Shown here piece after piece: positions 5,950-7,888 of a stretch of DNA of 7,888 bases (position 1 is its first letter; every line of letters starts with the position of its first letter). The notes under the pieces were generated by a model. It had not been told where the DNA came from. It did no database searches and worked only from the letters and a program-made list of their open reading frames with translations. Position numbers and translations under genes: made by a program. Source of the stretch: Bacteroidota bacterium (GTDB taxonomy: Bacteria > Bacteroidota > Bacteroidia > Chitinophagales > Chitinophagaceae); assembly GCA_023409975.1 (NCBI GenBank), contig JAEYQO010000111.1:1-7888 (forward strand), given 5' to 3'.

Positions 5950-7491
5950 ATGTTAGTTAAAGTTTTTGGCAGCGCTGTCTACGGCGTTGATGCCCTCACC
6001 ATTACGATAGAGGTAGATACGACTACCGGAATTACAGGATTTTATATTGTTGGACTTCCAGACAGTGCTGTTAAGGAAAGCATTGAGCGGATCTTAGCCG
6101 CTCTGGTGAACAATGGCTTTGAAAGGCCGCGGAAGAAAGTGGTTGTCAATATGGCACCTGCGGATATCCGGAAGGCGGGCGCAGCCTACGACCTGCCGAT
6201 CGCTGTGGGTATACTGGCTGCTTCGGAGCAGATATCGGTCCCCAATCTTCAGGACTTTATCATCATGGGGGAGCTATCCCTCGACGGAACGCTGCAGCCG
6301 ATCAAAGGATCACTGCCGATGGCGATACAGGCCAGGGAAGAAGGCTTCAAAGGCATGATTCTCCCGATCATCAATGGTCGCGAAGCAGGGATGGTGAATA
6401 ATCTCGATGTGTACGGAGCAGCATCTTTACGGGAGGTGATCAACTTTCTTGCGGGACATGGCGAGATACCGAAGGTGGAGGTGAACACCAAAGAGGAGTT
6501 CTTTGAAGCGCAGATCATTTCTGAGGTAGATTTCAGCGAAGTGAAAGGCCAGGAGAATGTGAAGCGTGCGCTGGAGATTGCGGCTGCTGGTGGTCACAAC
6601 GCCATTCTGATCGGTCCGCCCGGAGCAGGAAAAACCATGCTGGCCAAGAGGCTTCCTACCATTCTGCCGCCGCTTACTCTGAACGAGGCGCTGGAGACGA
6701 CCAAGATCCATTCCGTTGCCGGTAAACTACCGGGCAATACCTCACTGATCGCCCGCCGGCCCTTCCGTTCGCCACACCACACCATCTCCGATGCAGCCCT
6801 GGTAGGCGGAGGTTCCATCCCGCAGCCGGGGGAAATTTCGTTATCACACAACGGCGTCCTGTTTCTTGATGAATTACCTGAGTTTAAGCGATCTGTTCTG
6901 GAGGTAATGCGGCAGCCGATGGAAGAGCGGAAAGTGAGTGTTTCAAGGGCAAAACTTTCTATCGACTTCCCGGCCAATTTTATGCTGATCGCCTCGATGA
7001 ACCCCTGTCCCTGCGGGTTCTTCAATCATCCCGAGAAGGAATGTACCTGTACACGTGTGATGGTGCAGCGGTACCTGAACAAGATCTCCGGTCCGCTGCT
7101 GGACAGGATTGATCTGCATGTTGAAGTCACACCCGTTCCGTTCAGCGAGCTATCGGCGCAGCGAGTGGCAGAGCCGAGTACCGCTATCAGGGAACGCGTG
7201 ATGCGTGCCCGCGGAATTCAGGCAGAGCGATTTGAAGAAGAGGACAGTGTGTATGCCAACGCCCAGATGAATAGCAGACTGCTGAAGAAGATCTGTGTGA
7301 TCGACGAGGCCAGCAGGACTCTCTTAAAAAATGCCATGGACCGTTTGAATTTATCTGCCCGTGCCTACGACCGCATCCTGAAGGTTTCCCGCACGATCGC
7401 CGATCTTGACAATAGCGCAGACATACGCTCCGAGCATCTCGCCGAGGCGATTCATTACCGGAGTCTGGATCGGGAGAACTGGGGAGGGTAG
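5950..7491 (+). CDS. yifB: YifB/ComM-family Mg-chelatase-like AAA+ ATPase
   Basis: This 513-residue protein is a full-length YifB/ComM. It has an N-terminal ChlI-like domain of Lon-protease fold (about 1-170, with YIVGLPDSAVKESIERI and NMAPADIRKAGAAYDLP). The AAA+ core (about 190-400) carries Walker A GPPGAGKT (222-229, Lys228), RSPHHTISDAALVGGG (273-288), Walker B VLFLDELPE (Asp307, Glu308), MNPCPCG with Cys353 and Cys355, Cys365 and Cys367, and GPLLDRIDLH with Arg386. The C-terminal Mg-chelatase domain (about 405-505) ends in LNLSARAYDRILKVSRTIADL. The four cysteines suggest a metal site. ComM of Vibrio cholerae and Acinetobacter is a hexameric helicase that promotes branch migration during natural transformation; despite the family name it does not act in chlorophyll synthesis. 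The start MLVKVFGSAVYGVDA is the family's usual one. GC-rich codons differ from the preceding block, so it is probably ancestral to this locus. Confidence 0.95.
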   Translation: MLVKVFGSAVYGVDALTITIEVDTTTGITGFYIVGLPDSAVKESIERILAALVNNGFERPRKKVVVNMAPADIRKAGAAYDLPIAVGILAASEQISVPNLQDFIIMGELSLDGTLQPIKGSLPMAIQAREEGFKGMILPIINGREAGMVNNLDVYGAASLREVINFLAGHGEIPKVEVNTKEEFFEAQIISEVDFSEVKGQENVKRALEIAAAGGHNAILIGPPGAGKTMLAKRLPTILPPLTLNEALETTKIHSVAGKLPGNTSLIARRPFRSPHHTISDAALVGGGSIPQPGEISLSHNGVLFLDELPEFKRSVLEVMRQPMEERKVSVSRAKLSIDFPANFMLIASMNPCPCGFFNHPEKECTCTRVMVQRYLNKISGPLLDRIDLHVEVTPVPFSELSAQRVAEPSTAIRERVMRARGIQAERFEEEDSVYANAQMNSRLLKKICVIDEASRTLLKNAMDRLNLSARAYDRILKVSRTIADLDNSADIRSEHLAEAIHYRSLDRENWGG

Positions 7492-7536
7492 TGGAATGCG
7501 GCAGACTTGAGTTTATTACCCCGATAAAAACTTGTC

Positions 7537-7600
7537 TCACCACGGTATCATCAGCAAGTCATCACGGAGTCACCACGGTATCATCACGGAGTCATCGCCC
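7537..7600. repeat. 11-bp tandem repeat, five full units plus a partial one
   Basis: Consecutive 11-base units start at 7537, 7548, 7559, 7570 and 7581: TCACCACGGTA, TCATCAGCAAG, TCATCACGGAG, TCACCACGGTA, TCATCACGGAG, then a partial TCATCGCCC at 7592. Every unit begins TCAYC. The first and fourth units are identical, as are the third and fifth. There are no spacers, so this is not CRISPR. The period is not a multiple of three and the repeat lies outside yifB, starting 46 bases after its stop. Confidence 0.85.
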
Positions 7601-7710
7601 TTTTACCGATCACCCAAACAATTGAAACATTAGCGGAATATGTAGCCAGAAACCAGCTCCGCATTTTATGTGCCACAAATTTTCTTTCCGCTACTGGCAA
7701 GGGTTTGATG

Positions 7711-7740
7711 AAGGTAGCGCTACCACTGCTACCTTTTTTT
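7711..7740 (+). terminator. Intrinsic terminator downstream of yifB
   Basis: AAGGTAGC (7711-7718) pairs perfectly with GCTACCTT (7728-7735) around a nine-base loop, followed by T through 7740 (seven T in all from 7734). The loop begins GCTACC, so an alternative pairing, the 12-bp palindrome GGTAGCGCTACC, is also possible. It lies about 220 bases beyond the yifB stop and is the first good plus-strand terminator after that gene, so yifB mRNA may carry the 11-bp repeat in its 3' end. Confidence 0.8.
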
Positions 7741-7888
7741 GTTGGTCAGTGTTCAGTAGTCCAGTGCATTACGGACGCAGAACATGGCGAAGTATCAATT
7801 GACGTATGATTCGCTTTACCGGGAAATTTGTAGCTAAGGGAGGTTTGCAATGGATGACGGCTAATGATGCGCGGACTGTACCACAGAC

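Larger units (their letters stand above)
7492..7888. other. Right-hand 397-base region without a convincing gene
   Basis: After the yifB stop the region holds the 11-bp tandem repeat (7537-7600) and an intrinsic terminator (7711-7740). Short frames exist, among them 44 codons from an ATG at 7668 (which runs through the terminator hairpin), 17 codons from an ATG at 7784, and an ATG at 7854 open to the edge with GGGAGG upstream. None has enough length or recognisable content to call. Confidence 0.5.

Noticed and set aside
7537..7600. CRISPR array
   Set aside because: The 11-base units are directly adjacent, with no unique spacers, and no cas gene is present.
7668..7802. A 44-codon frame starting with ATG after yifB
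   Set aside because: It runs straight through the 7711-7740 terminator hairpin and T-run, and its content is unrecognisable.
7838..7888. GGGAGG followed by ATGs at 7850 and 7854 as a possible gene start at the right edge
   Set aside because: The ATG at 7850 stops after four codons; the one at 7854 is open for only 11 codons to the edge. Shine-Dalgarno sites are also uninformative in this lineage.

Overview
The window looks like chromosome of a Bacteroidota bacterium, probably of the Chitinophaga/Chitinophagaceae type. The signs are a MetH homocysteine-binding module encoded as a free-standing gene, TAnnTTTG-like -7 promoter boxes, almost no Shine-Dalgarno sites, a TlpA-type thioredoxin protein, and a remnant of a DUF1573 domain. 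This placement is inference from gene content; no marker RNA gene is present.

Layout, left to right: (1) the first 14 codons of an exported protein on the minus strand, running off the left edge; (2) the N-terminal, homocysteine S-methyltransferase part of cobalamin-dependent methionine synthase (124-1137, +); (3) a strong shared hairpin terminator between convergent genes; (4) a PaaG-type enoyl-CoA hydratase/isomerase (1189-1965, -); (5) an AT-richer accessory block, about 2000-5940; (6) an intact YifB/ComM-type Mg-chelatase-like AAA+ ATPase (5950-7491, +); (7) an 11-bp tandem repeat, an intrinsic terminator and about 150 further bases with no convincing gene.

The flanking genes (metH part, paaG, yifB) are conserved housekeeping or metabolic genes in GC-rich sequence. 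The block between them differs in base composition and has loose gene packing, with 551, 179 and 293 bases between genes. It holds a secreted 475-residue protein with an N-terminal CxxC and a beta-rich, propeller-like body, a small lipoprotein of 124 residues, and a polytopic membrane protein ending in a TlpA-like thioredoxin domain (CGVC). Between the lipoprotein and the thioredoxin protein lie two out-of-frame pieces. The second reads clearly as the last strands of a DUF1573 domain and runs 14 bases into the thioredoxin gene; the first reads as a signal-peptide-like start. I read this as the fossil of a gene that once linked the two neighbours in one operon.

Inference: the block is a partly decayed cell-envelope redox locus inserted in, or evolving fast between, conserved genes. 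The best candidates for new biology are the CxxC-plus-beta-rich secreted protein, the membrane-anchored TlpA protein, and the lipoprotein/DUF1573 fossil between them. No CRISPR, tRNA, rRNA or intact insertion sequence was seen.
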